This document shows, piece by piece, positions 8,823 to 16,393 of a stretch of 64,000 nt of DNA. The notes beneath the pieces are model-generated. The model saw nothing but the letters and a program-made list of their open reading frames with translations, did not search any database and was not told the origin of the DNA. This DNA is from DAOULT01 sp964646625 (lineage in GTDB: Bacteria > Chloroflexota > Anaerolineae > CAZYHC01), in the NCBI GenBank assembly GCA_964646625.1, contig CAZYHC010000011.1, positions 49,178-113,177 of the forward strand, written 5' to 3'. Position 1 is the first letter of the stretch; the number at the start of each line of letters is the position of its first letter. The position numbers and the translations under genes were made by a program.

Positions 8823-9533
8823 CTACGCCTCCAGCGCAATCCTCAGCCGCTTGTTGATCTTCCCTTTGCTTTCGTGGCCCACCACCTTGATCGTGCCCAC
8901 CTCTTTGGTGTTGGCTACGTGGGTGCCGCCGTCGGCCTGGAGGTCCAATCCTTCGATCTCCACCACCCGCACCTCCTTGATGCTCTCCGGCAGGAGGTTG
9001 ATCTTGGTGCGGATCAGGTCGGGAATCTGGAAGGCTTCCTCACGGGGCAGGATGTACATTTTAACCGGGCGGCCTGCTTCCACCTCCTGGTTGATCTTCT
9101 TTTCCACCTCCTCGGCGAAATCGACGCTCATGTGTTCCAGCTCGAAGTCCATGCGGCCTTGCAGGGGCTTCATATCGCCGCCCGTGACCAGCGCCCCGTA
9201 GTCGCGCCAGATGACGCCGCACAGGACGTGAAAGGCGGTGTGGGTGCGCATCATCTGGTAACGGTGCCCCCACTCGATCCGCCCCACCACTTTTGTGCCT
9301 GTCGGTGGTGGATCGCCCTTCACCTTGTGCCAGACGGTTTCGCCCCGTTTTTTCAGGCCGCTTAGGGCGTGCTCCACCCCGTCCCAGATCAGGACGCCTT
9401 TGTCGGGCACCTGTCCTCCTCCGCCGGGGAAAAAGGCCGTGCGGTCCAGGGCCAGCCCCAGTTCGCCCGTCTCGGTGACGGTGGCCTCGAACTCCTTGAG
9501 ATAGCAATCGGTCAGGTATAAAAGTTCGGTCAT
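8823..9533 (-). CDS. alaX: Stand-alone alanyl-tRNA editing protein (AlaX type)
   Basis: 236 residues matching the AlaRS editing-domain family (AlaX-M size): TAFFPGGGGQVPDKG near residue 31, the zinc motif HTAFH (HxxxH) near residue 97, and GLDLQADGGTHVANTKEVG near the C-terminus. In AlaRS the last motif reads CGGTHV; here Asp takes the Cys position. The enzyme hydrolyses Ser- or Gly-mischarged tRNA-Ala in trans. The start is supported by GAGGAGAGG just upstream. It is preceded by a T-box leader (9574-9864), so expression should respond to an uncharged tRNA. Confidence 0.92.
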   Translation of the reverse strand: MTELLYLTDCYLKEFEATVTETGELGLALDRTAFFPGGGGQVPDKGVLIWDGVEHALSGLKKRGETVWHKVKGDPPPTGTKVVGRIEWGHRYQMMRTHTAFHVLCGVIWRDYGALVTGGDMKPLQGRMDFELEHMSVDFAEEVEKKINQEVEAGRPVKMYILPREEAFQIPDLIRTKINLLPESIKEVRVVEIEGLDLQADGGTHVANTKEVGTIKVVGHESKGKINKRLRIALEA

Positions 9534-9573
9534 TTCGCCTCTCCTCGTGGAAAAGTATAAGTTTATGGAAGTG

Positions 9574-9602
9574 AAAAGCCCTCATCCACAAGGGACGAGA
9601 GC
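9574..9602 (-). terminator. T-box regulatory terminator
   Basis: On the minus strand, a 10-bp stem (GCTCTCGTCC pairing with GGATGAGGGC, two G-U pairs) with a 5-base loop is followed by TTTT. It overlaps the 3' half of the T-box antiterminator, as expected for a transcriptional T-box, and lies about 40 bases before the alaX start. Confidence 0.85.
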
Positions 9603-9864
9603 CAATTATCTGTACTCCCGCGGTACCACCCTTCTTAGCGTTACCGCTCGCTCAACAAGGTACGGGACACGGTCAGGTCCGATACCCCCGTCCCGCTAAC
9701 GGAGGACGAAACCGGCCAGGTCTACTCAACGGCCGTTACTCGCCATTTTTCGGCTGGCAGCTCCGGAGGGATTTTCGGCGGGCTTCTCGCATCCGGCTTC
9801 CACCTGTCCCGGACTCTCTGGGCGATACCCTCCGCCTACTCGTCTCCATCATGGCTTTTATAGC
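9574..9864 (-). promoter_or_regulatory. T-box leader upstream of alaX
   Basis: On the minus strand, the hallmark T-box sequence AAGGGTGGTACCGCGGG lies at 9617-9636, with the tRNA acceptor-binding bulge TGGT. Upstream are typical stem I elements: GACGAGTA, CAGAGAGTCCGGG and CCTCCGGAGC. Basal arms GCCAT/ATGGC can pair. Downstream is a terminator hairpin with a T-run. The specifier codon sits just after GCCGAA; the stretch that follows (AAAAATGG) does not give a clear alanine (GCN) or isoleucine (ATH) codon, so the sensed tRNA is unresolved by eye. A charged tRNA should allow termination; an uncharged one should permit transcription of alaX and perhaps ileS. Confidence 0.88.
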
Positions 9865-9896
9865 CTTTTTATAGTTTATGGTTTTGTGCCACTGTT

Positions 9897-9925
9897 ATTT
9901 TACCATGCTGCGGGGGGATTGTCAA
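9897..9925 (-). promoter_or_regulatory. Sigma-70-type promoter for the T-box/alaX transcript
   Basis: On the minus strand, TTGACA (complement of 9920-9925), a 17-base spacer, then TAAAAT (complement of 9897-9902). It is a full match at -35 and 5 of 6 at -10, placing the transcript start near 9890, just upstream of the T-box. Confidence 0.8.
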
Positions 9926-9932
9926 ACTTACA

Positions 9933-10124
9933 ACTTCCTGGGGGGCGTCCCAGATTTTAGGCGAGTCTCTTTTCGCCCGCTCCCAGTCCCCGTCTCGGGG
10001 ACATATTGGATAGCGTCACGGTGTTTCACGATCACCGCCCCCGGGGACGGGGGCTGGAGCAATTGTCACCTCCCAAAAATTTGGACAGCCCCACTTCCTG
10101 GGGTGCGTCCAGGAATTTTGGCGA
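9933..10124. repeat. Two 32-bp imperfect direct repeats flanking an inverted repeat
   Basis: Copies at 9933-9964 and 10093-10124 share ACTTCCTGGGG-GCGTCC and end TTT-GGCGA. Between them, 9979-9994 (GCTCCCAGTCCCCGTC) is nearly the reverse complement of 10046-10060 (GACGGGGGCTGGAGC). The arrangement resembles a small non-autonomous element or the remains of one. No gene is present in this stretch (9926-10284). Confidence 0.5.
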
Positions 10125-10261
10125 CTGCTCATAATATCTTATACTTTAGATAGCGCAGAGAACGGACTGGCACTTTGGCATTCTCGGAAGGAGCTTATAC
10201 CTGGTGGGGCTTGTCGGGCCTGTTCGATGTTTGGGCTGCCCAAAATGAGACTATATTCCTA

Positions 10262-10290
10262 TACAAAAAATCTAAAATTTGTGGTATAAT
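10262..10290 (+). promoter_or_regulatory. Promoter for mutM
   Basis: A perfect -10 TATAAT at 10285-10290, 17 bases after a weak -35 (TACAAA, 10262-10267). The transcript would start near 10297, leaving a leader of only about 10 bases that just includes GAGAGG before the ATG at 10306. Confidence 0.6.
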
Positions 10291-10305
10291 AGATGTGAGA
10301 GGACC

Positions 10306-11130
10306 ATGCCAGAACTGCCCGAAGTGGAAACCATTGTCAGAGGTTTGAGAGCGCCCCTTATCGGTCGATGTTTTACGGATATCCGGATCGAGTGGGATAA
10401 CATGGTGGCTGCTCCTTCAGTGGAGGAGTTCAGGCCCCGGCTCGTGGGGCAGGAGATACAGGATGTAGGACGGCGGGGCAAATACCTGGTCTTCACCCTG
10501 TCGGGGGGCGATTATCTCATCATCCACCTCAGGATGAGCGGCTGGCTGAGGGTCGAACCTGCCGAGAAAAAGGGCCATAGACACGATCGTATCGTTTTCA
10601 GCCTGGACGATGGGCAGGAGCTACGTTTCAATAATATGCGCAAGTTGGGGCGGGTCTACCTGGTAGGGGATGCGGACCAGGTGGTGGGGCGGCTTGGCCC
10701 GGAGCCCCTGGAGGACGATTTCACTCCACAGCGCTTGACCACCCTCCTGGCCCGCCGTTCAGGGGCGCTCAAACCGTTGCTTCTGAGCCAGGAATTTGTG
10801 GCTGGCATCGGCAACATCTACGCTGACGAAGCCCTTTTTGTGGCCGGTCTCCATCCTCAGCGCAGGGCCAACACCCTGACGGATAAGGAGATCGGGCGTC
10901 TGCATCAGGCCATTCGTTGGGTACTGTGGCGGGGCATCGAAGAGCAGGGAACGACTTTCGACGGCCTCTATCGTAACACGGATGGAGAGCCGGGCCGGCA
11001 TCAGGAGAACCTGGCGGTTTTCCGGCGGAATGGCGAGCGGTGTCCTCGTTGTGGAGAAACCATCCAACGCATCGTGGTAGGTGGCCGGGGGACGCATTTT
11101 TGCCCCCGCTGTCAGAAAATGGAGCCATGA
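10306..11130 (+). CDS. mutM: Formamidopyrimidine-DNA glycosylase
   Basis: 274 residues starting at the obligatory MPELPEVE; after Met removal the Pro is the catalytic amine and the following Glu is essential. VGRRGKYLVF carries the conserved Lys, the helix-two-turn-helix region follows (VAGIGNIYADEALF), and the C-terminal zinc finger is CPRCGETIQRI...FCPRCQ. It excises 8-oxoguanine and other oxidised purines from DNA and nicks the backbone. An in-frame upstream ATG at 10279 is rejected because the family requires Pro at position 2. It is followed after 78 bases by an unknown membrane protein on the same strand. Confidence 0.97.
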   Translation: MPELPEVETIVRGLRAPLIGRCFTDIRIEWDNMVAAPSVEEFRPRLVGQEIQDVGRRGKYLVFTLSGGDYLIIHLRMSGWLRVEPAEKKGHRHDRIVFSLDDGQELRFNNMRKLGRVYLVGDADQVVGRLGPEPLEDDFTPQRLTTLLARRSGALKPLLLSQEFVAGIGNIYADEALFVAGLHPQRRANTLTDKEIGRLHQAIRWVLWRGIEEQGTTFDGLYRNTDGEPGRHQENLAVFRRNGERCPRCGETIQRIVVGGRGTHFCPRCQKMEP

Positions 11131-11208
11131 GGAGGGAGAAATCGAGGGCTGTAGGGACGCCTGCTGGCCTTGTGCCAGCGGGACTCAGGCAAAGAGACGG
11201 AGGGAATC

Positions 11209-12222
11209 ATGTTTTTAGGAGAGGCCGGTGCAAATCAATTACTTATATTATTGGTTGTTGGTATCGTTGGCATCGTTATCCTGATAGGGGCGTTGGTGGC
11301 CTACATTGTATTAGGCAGCCGGGAAAAGGAGAAAGAGGAAGGGTTGCTGGCCGCCGAACCCAGCGAGCTTGCCAAAAAAGAGACGCCAGAGCCAACGGAT
11401 GATGACGGCCAGCCCTTTTTTGAAGTGATGCGTGTCTTGCGCGATAGAACTAATAACAACATCATCGTTGAGGTAGAGGGGCGGCGATATAAGCGCCTGG
11501 CGGATATAAGAGATGGCCGGGTAGGGCGGCGGATTGTGCAGACAGCCGCCGATTTGGTGAAATTCGCGGGCGTTATGGGAGTCAAGAGCGCCTCCTGGGC
11601 CGCCGATCTGAAGACCGAGTCTCCGGAACCGGCTGCTTCCCAATCTGCGCCGCTGCCCGATCAGGATAGAACGGTGCTCAAACCCCGACCCGAGGGAGGA
11701 ATGCTCAGATTCATCGATAACCCCCCGCCTGAGGTCACGGAGGTCAGGCCCGCCGCACCCCAACCTCCGGCCAAAGAAGAGGAAAAGCCCGTCCGCCCCA
11801 AAGCAGTCCCCTCTCCGGCGGCCGATGTTCTTGCGCCCGAGACAGCGGAGTTCCTGAGTGACCCGGACCAACACGGTGTCCGGCCGCTGCCGAGGGCCAA
11901 AGCGCCAACGCTTCCTCCTTCTCCTCCGGAAATCCCGGACAAACCGAGCATCGGCGGCTTCTTCGGAAGAGCTTTCAAACCGGTGACCACTGCCCCAACG
12001 TCCCAGCCTTCCATGCTCGACGAGATAGAGGAGATTCTGCAACAGCTCATCGCCAAGGCTCCTTCTCCGCTGGGTAGAGAAATTCACGTCAGGACCGGGC
12101 CCAGCGGGGCGATACAGCTCGACGTAGACGGCGTGCTTTATGACAGCGCCGATGAGGTTCCCGACGTGATAGCCAGGGAGTTGATCAAAACGGCGGTGAG
12201 ACATTGGGAGAAGAGCCAGTGA
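11209..12222 (+). CDS. Membrane-anchored protein of unknown function
   Basis: 337 residues from ATG 11209, preceded by GGAGGGAATC. One N-terminal membrane helix (about residues 9-37, LLILLVVGIVGIVILIGALV) is followed by two related segments: about 65-120 (EVEGRRYKRLADIRDG) and about 270-335 (IQLDVDGVLYDSADEVPD). Both have the shape 'V.V.G..Y....D..D', and both are followed by a short Arg/Lys helix, suggesting a duplicated small domain separated by a Pro-rich linker (about 135-255). I do not recognise the family. It ends just before a strong terminator. Confidence 0.75.
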   Translation: MFLGEAGANQLLILLVVGIVGIVILIGALVAYIVLGSREKEKEEGLLAAEPSELAKKETPEPTDDDGQPFFEVMRVLRDRTNNNIIVEVEGRRYKRLADIRDGRVGRRIVQTAADLVKFAGVMGVKSASWAADLKTESPEPAASQSAPLPDQDRTVLKPRPEGGMLRFIDNPPPEVTEVRPAAPQPPAKEEEKPVRPKAVPSPAADVLAPETAEFLSDPDQHGVRPLPRAKAPTLPPSPPEIPDKPSIGGFFGRAFKPVTTAPTSQPSMLDEIEEILQQLIAKAPSPLGREIHVRTGPSGAIQLDVDGVLYDSADEVPDVIARELIKTAVRHWEKSQ

Positions 12223-12237
12223 TGGACGTTTGTAATT

Positions 12238-12268
12238 AAAGAGGGCTGCCGGGCAGCCCTCTTTTTTT
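12238..12268 (+). terminator. Strong intrinsic terminator
   Basis: A perfect 12-bp stem (AAAGAGGGCTGC / GCAGCCCTCTTT) with a 3-base CGG loop runs into seven Ts. It closes the mutM transcript, and on the other strand faces the end of the hydrolase gene at 12289, so it probably acts in both directions. Confidence 0.92.
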
Positions 12269-12288
12269 AAACGCAGATGGCAGCGGAT

Positions 12289-13125
12289 TTATTCCAGAGC
12301 TTCCACTTTGTATTGCCTTTCCTGCTCGCGCAGATAACCCAGCGGAATTTTGGTGTCGTGCTCAAAGATAAGGAGCGCCTCTTTCTCCAGCGCCCACCGC
12401 ATGATACGGCGCTTGGTTTCGATGGACTCCAGAGGCTCCACGTCGAAAGCCGCCACCCAGGCCAGACGCTCCATATTAGCGGTAAAGGGAGCCACCTCGC
12501 TCAGGTAGATGGCCGTCTTCCCTTCCGACTCGATGACCACGCTCTGATGGGCGCGAGTGTGGCCCCGCGTGATCACACACCGCACCTCGGAGGTAACACG
12601 GGTATCGCCATAAAGCAGACGCAGTTGCCCGTGTTCCTCCAGGGGCCTGAAATTATCGGCCAGATAGGTGCCCCGGGTGCGTTCGTTGGGATAACAGGCT
12701 TCGCTCCATTCCAGCCGCTGGATCCAGTACTCGGCTCTGGGAAAAGTGGGCACGATCTCAGCGCCCCGCGGCACGGTGTTGCCGCCGCAGTGGTCGGAGT
12801 GAAGATGGGTATTGATGACCACCTCGATATCGGCGGGGAGCAGGCCCAGGGCCGCTAATTTTTCCAGCAGGTCGCCGTCCCGTTGCAGGTCGAAGACTTT
12901 GCGTTGTTTGTCAGATAGCTTGTTCCCCAGGCCGGTATTGACCAGGATGTTCTTACCTTCCGAACGAATAAGAAGACAATTGAGGGCGGTCGGCACGCGG
13001 TGAAGTTCGTCAGGCGGGATGACCTTCTCCCACAACACTCTGGGCACCAGCCCAAAGGCCGCGCCGCCGTCCATCCAGCACAGGCCGTCGCTAACCATGT
13101 ATAGTTCTGTGCTACCAAATTGCAC
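12289..13125 (-). CDS. Metallo-beta-lactamase-fold hydrolase
   Basis: 278 residues from a GTG start (13123-13125) preceded by AGGGGAG. The metal-binding HxHxDH motif is present as NTHLHSDHCGGN (about residue 105), with later ligands in RGHTRAHQSV (His) and FEHD near the C-terminus. This matches the general MBL-fold hydrolase family (lactonase/glyoxalase II-like); the substrate cannot be predicted. The neighbourhood (orphan HicB and, further upstream, the oxidoreductase operon) gives no functional clue. Confidence 0.85.
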   Translation of the reverse strand: MQFGSTELYMVSDGLCWMDGGAAFGLVPRVLWEKVIPPDELHRVPTALNCLLIRSEGKNILVNTGLGNKLSDKQRKVFDLQRDGDLLEKLAALGLLPADIEVVINTHLHSDHCGGNTVPRGAEIVPTFPRAEYWIQRLEWSEACYPNERTRGTYLADNFRPLEEHGQLRLLYGDTRVTSEVRCVITRGHTRAHQSVVIESEGKTAIYLSEVAPFTANMERLAWVAAFDVEPLESIETKRRIMRWALEKEALLIFEHDTKIPLGYLREQERQYKVEALE

Positions 13126-13164
13126 TTTGGACTCCCCTGTAGCTCACTTATCAAACGTATACTT

Positions 13165-13386
13165 TCACATCACAACTCCGACCGTAGCAAGCTTGACTTT
13201 GCTCCTGGCCGGAATCTCTCGCCCCCGTTTACGGGCCACAAGCACCCAACCCTCGATAACGTCTTTGATATTAGCCAAAGCCTCTTCTTCAGTGTCTCCT
13301 TCAGAGACGCAGCCTGGCAGAGCAGGAACGATCACCATGTAACCTCCTTCTTCTGCCGGGATCAATACCACGTCGTATTCGATCAC
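13165..13386 (-). CDS. HicB-type antitoxin, orphan
   Basis: 73 residues with the HicB fold signature: an N-terminal beta strand with EEGGYMVIVPALPGC, then EGDTEEEALANIKDVIEGW. HicB antitoxins mask the HicA mRNA interferase and often bind their own promoter. There is no C-terminal DNA-binding domain, and no HicA-like frame with its double-stranded-RNA-binding pattern flanks it on either side. It is either an orphan or a HicB-like regulator with another partner. Confidence 0.8.
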   Translation of the reverse strand: MIEYDVVLIPAEEGGYMVIVPALPGCVSEGDTEEEALANIKDVIEGWVLVARKRGREIPARSKVKLATVGVVM

Positions 13387-13622
13387 AGTCAGCCTCCAAT
13401 TCCGTTAGCTTGAACGCTGGCTTCAAGACCAGGTTATAGTACAATTCCGGGCGGGAGGGATTGTACGTTTGTCCTTTGATAACATTATATCACTACCGCC
13501 TTCCAGCGGCCTTACAAAATGTCCTTCCGGCTTTCCAAAAACCTTCCAATTATCATCAGGCTCAGGACTCTCGGAAAGCCTGTCAGGGGGCGTACTTCCC
13601 TGAATCAGGATCAAAATCAGGA
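13387..13622. other. Gene-free stretch
   Basis: About 235 bases between hicB and the oxidoreductase gamma gene. A short direct repeat (TCAGGATCAAAATCAGGATC, around 13605-13625) is visible near the gamma-gene stop. No convincing gene or terminator. Confidence 0.4.
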
Positions 13623-14177
13623 TCAGCAGGTTTTTTGTTGGCTTTTTGCCATCTCTGCGCCGCGCATCAGCACCCGCTTATTAGGTTCGATGATGTGCCG
13701 TCGCCGTTCGGGGAGGTGCGTATCCAAAACCTGTTTGATGGATTCGAGAGAGACGATAGCCCTGGCCGCCAACAATGCGCCCAAAAGAGCCATGTTAGCC
13801 ATCTTAACGTCGCCCTCCTGGTGGGCGATGTCGTTGGCCGGTATCTCGATCACGGTGATATCCTTGCGGGTCGGGCGGCGGTGTATCAGGGAGCTATTGA
13901 GCACCAACACTCCCCCGGGCTTGATCAGCGGCTCGTATTTATCCATCGAAGGGGGATTCAGGGCAATGACCGCAGTGGGATTACGGATGATGGGCGAGCC
14001 CACAGGATCGTCGGAGATGACCACCGTGCAATGGGCTGTGCCCCCCCGCATCTCTGGCCCATAGGACGGAATCCAGGTCACGTATTTGCCTTCTTCCAGG
14101 CCGGCGTAAGTCATCAGTTGACCGGCGAAAAGCGAGCCCTGCCCCCCAAAGCCGGAAATGATCACTTCTTCGTGCAT
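13623..14177 (-). CDS. 2-oxoacid:ferredoxin oxidoreductase, gamma subunit
   Basis: 184 residues with the gamma-subunit signature GFGGQGSLFAGQLM and SYGPEMRGGTAHCTVVIS. Gamma contacts coenzyme A and completes the alpha-beta-gamma-delta enzyme that decarboxylates a 2-oxoacid to an acyl-CoA while reducing ferredoxin. It is the last gene of the order delta-alpha-beta-gamma, starting 19 bases after the beta stop. With the neighbouring VorB-like alpha subunit, a branched-chain 2-oxoacid is the best guess for substrate. Confidence 0.92.
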   Translation of the reverse strand: MHEEVIISGFGGQGSLFAGQLMTYAGLEEGKYVTWIPSYGPEMRGGTAHCTVVISDDPVGSPIIRNPTAVIALNPPSMDKYEPLIKPGGVLVLNSSLIHRRPTRKDITVIEIPANDIAHQEGDVKMANMALLGALLAARAIVSLESIKQVLDTHLPERRRHIIEPNKRVLMRGAEMAKSQQKTC

Positions 14178-14196
14178 GTTCGGCTCTCCTTCGGTT

Positions 14197-15015
14197 TCAC
14201 AGGTGGTTGACTTCGGCGGTGACCTTGTAGTCCCCCAGGGGATAGTAGTGCAACATATTTTCTTCCATCCACTTGAGGGATTCCCTGGGAGTCATTCCCC
14301 AGTTGGTGGGACAGTTAGAGAGCACCTCCACCAGGGAGAAACCCAGCCCGGCCATCTGCACCTTAAAAGCAGTCTTGACGGCCTTCTTCAGTCTCTTGAT
14401 GCCGGCCGGATTGGTGGCTGTGCGTCGCACAATGTAAGCTGCGCCGGTTAGAGTGGATAGCAGTTCACACACTCGGATGGGCCAGCCGGCCAGGTGCACG
14501 TCCCGCCCGGTGGGCGTCGAGGTCGTCACCTGGTCGGGCAGGGTGGTGGGCGCCATCTGCCCGCCGGTCATGCCATAGATGGCATTGTTAACGAAAAAGA
14601 CGGTGATGTTCTCTCCCCTGGTGGCGGCGTGCACGATCTCGGCGGTGCCGATGGCCGCCAGGTCGCCGTCGCCCTGATAGGTGAAGACCACCTTATCGGG
14701 TTGCACGCGTTTGAGGCCGGTGGCCATGGCCGGGGCCCGACCGTGAGCGGCCTCCCCAAAATCCATCTCAAAGTAGTTATAGGCCAGCACCGAACACCCC
14801 ACCGGAGCGAGGCCAATGGTCTTCTCCCGGATGTCCAGTTCGTCGATCACTTCGGCGATGACGCGGTGGAGGATGCCGTGTATACAGCCCGGACAGTAAT
14901 GGGTGGGCACGTCGGACAGGGCCTGTGGCCGTCCGAACACCACTTTTTCGGCCTCTTCCACCTGGGCACGAGGCCGCAGGCTGGCTTTTTCCAAAACCAT
15001 TTCAGTCATGAGCAT
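14197..15015 (-). CDS. 2-oxoacid:ferredoxin oxidoreductase, beta (TPP-binding) subunit
   Basis: 272 residues from ATG 15013-15015, preceded by AAGGGGG; the open frame further upstream overlaps the alpha gene and is not used. It has the CPGCIHG motif (about residue 40) and the thiamine diphosphate site GDGDLAAIG followed by NNAIYGMTGGQ. It binds TPP and performs the decarboxylation. Alpha ends 25 bases upstream, and gamma follows 19 bases downstream, so the three are surely one transcript. Confidence 0.93.
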   Translation of the reverse strand: MLMTEMVLEKASLRPRAQVEEAEKVVFGRPQALSDVPTHYCPGCIHGILHRVIAEVIDELDIREKTIGLAPVGCSVLAYNYFEMDFGEAAHGRAPAMATGLKRVQPDKVVFTYQGDGDLAAIGTAEIVHAATRGENITVFFVNNAIYGMTGGQMAPTTLPDQVTTSTPTGRDVHLAGWPIRVCELLSTLTGAAYIVRRTATNPAGIKRLKKAVKTAFKVQMAGLGFSLVEVLSNCPTNWGMTPRESLKWMEENMLHYYPLGDYKVTAEVNHL

Positions 15016-15040
15016 AGACCCCCTTGTCTTTGAAAGTTGG

Positions 15041-16123
15041 TTATCCGCCCGCACGAAGCGGGGCAGGGTTCGTCTGGCCGGCCAGCTTTTTGATTTCGGC
15101 CAGAATTTCCTCGGGCAGAGGCACCATCCCGCCCAACTTGCCGTAGAAGGCGATGGGCGCCCGGTCCTGGACGGCCAGCCGCACATCTTCGATCATCTGG
15201 CCGGCGCTCATCTCCACCACCAGGAACTGTTGGGCCTGCTCCGCTACCTTCCTCAACTGGCTGTACGGGAAGGGAAAGGCGGTGATGGGCCGGAACAGGC
15301 CCACCGCGATGCCTTCCGCCCGCGCCTGCCGGATGGCCGTTTGGGCGATACGTCCCACCGTACCGTAAGCCACGATGACCATCTCGGCCCCTTCCAGCAT
15401 AAACTGGGTATAGCGGACCTCGTTGGCGACGATCTGCTGAAAAACTTCTTGCAAGTGGATGCTGACCTGTTCCATCTCTTCGGCTTGCAGGAACAGGGAG
15501 GTAATGACGTTCTTCTGGCGGCCTTTGGCTCCTCTCAGCGCCCAGGACCACTCTCGACGCTGCACGGGTTTCAATTCCGGCAGTTCGACAGGCTCCATCA
15601 TCTGGCCGATCATGCCGTCGGTGATGACCATCACCGGCTGAAGATATTTATCAGCCAGGTCGAAGGCCAGAGCAGTGAGGTCGATAGCTTCCTGCACCGT
15701 AGCGGGCGCCAGGACGAGGAGGTTATAATCGCCGTGTCCGCCGCCCTTGACCATCTGAAAATAATCGCCCTGGGCGGGCTGGATGTTGCCCAGACCAGGG
15801 CCGCCCCGCATGACGTTGACGATCACGCATGGCACCTGGGAACAGGCGATGTAGGAAATGCTTTCCTGCATGAGGCTGAACCCGGGGCTGGAAGTAGAAG
15901 TCATGACCCTCACTCCCGCGCAGGCCGCTCCGTAAACCATGTTGATGGCCGCCAGTTCGCTTTCGGCCTGGAGAAAAGTGCGCCCCAGGGCGGGCATCCT
16001 TCTGGACATATATTCGAGCACCTCGGTCTGGGGGGTGATCGGATAACCAAAATAGGCTTCACAACCGGCCCGAATGGCCGCCTCGGCGATGGCTTCATTG
16101 CCTTTCATGAGCACCTTTGCCAT
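15041..16123 (-). CDS. vorB: 2-oxoacid:ferredoxin oxidoreductase, alpha subunit (VorB-like)
   Basis: 360 residues. The N-terminal block (MAKVLMKGNEAIAEAAI, FGYPITPQTEVLEYM) and MTSTSSPGFSLMQESISY are those of the alpha subunit acting on 2-oxoisovalerate (3-methyl-2-oxobutanoate). The related 2-oxoglutarate (KorA) subunits are similar enough that substrate must be tested. The nearby phosphate butyryltransferase-like gene (18243-19145) favours a branched-chain acyl-CoA product. The delta ferredoxin gene ends 24 bases upstream. Confidence 0.9.
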   Translation of the reverse strand: MAKVLMKGNEAIAEAAIRAGCEAYFGYPITPQTEVLEYMSRRMPALGRTFLQAESELAAINMVYGAACAGVRVMTSTSSPGFSLMQESISYIACSQVPCVIVNVMRGGPGLGNIQPAQGDYFQMVKGGGHGDYNLLVLAPATVQEAIDLTALAFDLADKYLQPVMVITDGMIGQMMEPVELPELKPVQRREWSWALRGAKGRQKNVITSLFLQAEEMEQVSIHLQEVFQQIVANEVRYTQFMLEGAEMVIVAYGTVGRIAQTAIRQARAEGIAVGLFRPITAFPFPYSQLRKVAEQAQQFLVVEMSAGQMIEDVRLAVQDRAPIAFYGKLGGMVPLPEEILAEIKKLAGQTNPAPLRAGG

Positions 16124-16147
16124 TGTATGTTCTCCTTATCCTGGGTC

Positions 16148-16354
16148 TTATCGGTACACTGTTATGGCCACCTCGGGACACATCGCGGCGCACAGGGTGC
16201 AGCCTGTACACTCGCCTTTGGAATCGACCAGGACGGAAGGGCGATACCCCCTGGCGTTGAAGTGATCGGCCATCTTAACCAGCCCCTTGGGACAGGGGAT
16301 GGTACACAGCTCGCACCCCTTACACCGGTCTTCGTCAATAACGATTCTGGGCAT
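16148..16354 (-). CDS. 2-oxoacid:ferredoxin oxidoreductase, delta subunit (2[4Fe-4S] ferredoxin)
   Basis: 68 residues with two 4Fe-4S motifs, CKGCELCTIPCPKG (about 11-24) and CTGCTLCAAMCPEVA (about 47-61). It is the electron-transfer subunit of the oxidoreductase and the first of the four subunit genes. AAAGGAG stands 7-13 bases before the ATG, and TATAAT just upstream of that (around 16376-16381) may mark an internal promoter, though no good -35 is seen. Confidence 0.92.
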   Translation of the reverse strand: MPRIVIDEDRCKGCELCTIPCPKGLVKMADHFNARGYRPSVLVDSKGECTGCTLCAAMCPEVAITVYR

Positions 16355-16393
16355 ATTATCAACTCCTTTGTTGATATATTATACATCTCCTAC

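Noticed and set aside
9617..9636. T-box assigned to ileS alone
   Set aside because: The leader and its terminator lie immediately before alaX; ileS is two genes further, so control of ileS can only be by read-through.
13423..13614. 63-codon minus-strand frame near hicB considered as a HicA toxin
   Set aside because: It has none of the HicA double-stranded-RNA-binding features (no conserved His in the expected context), and the spacing and composition look random.
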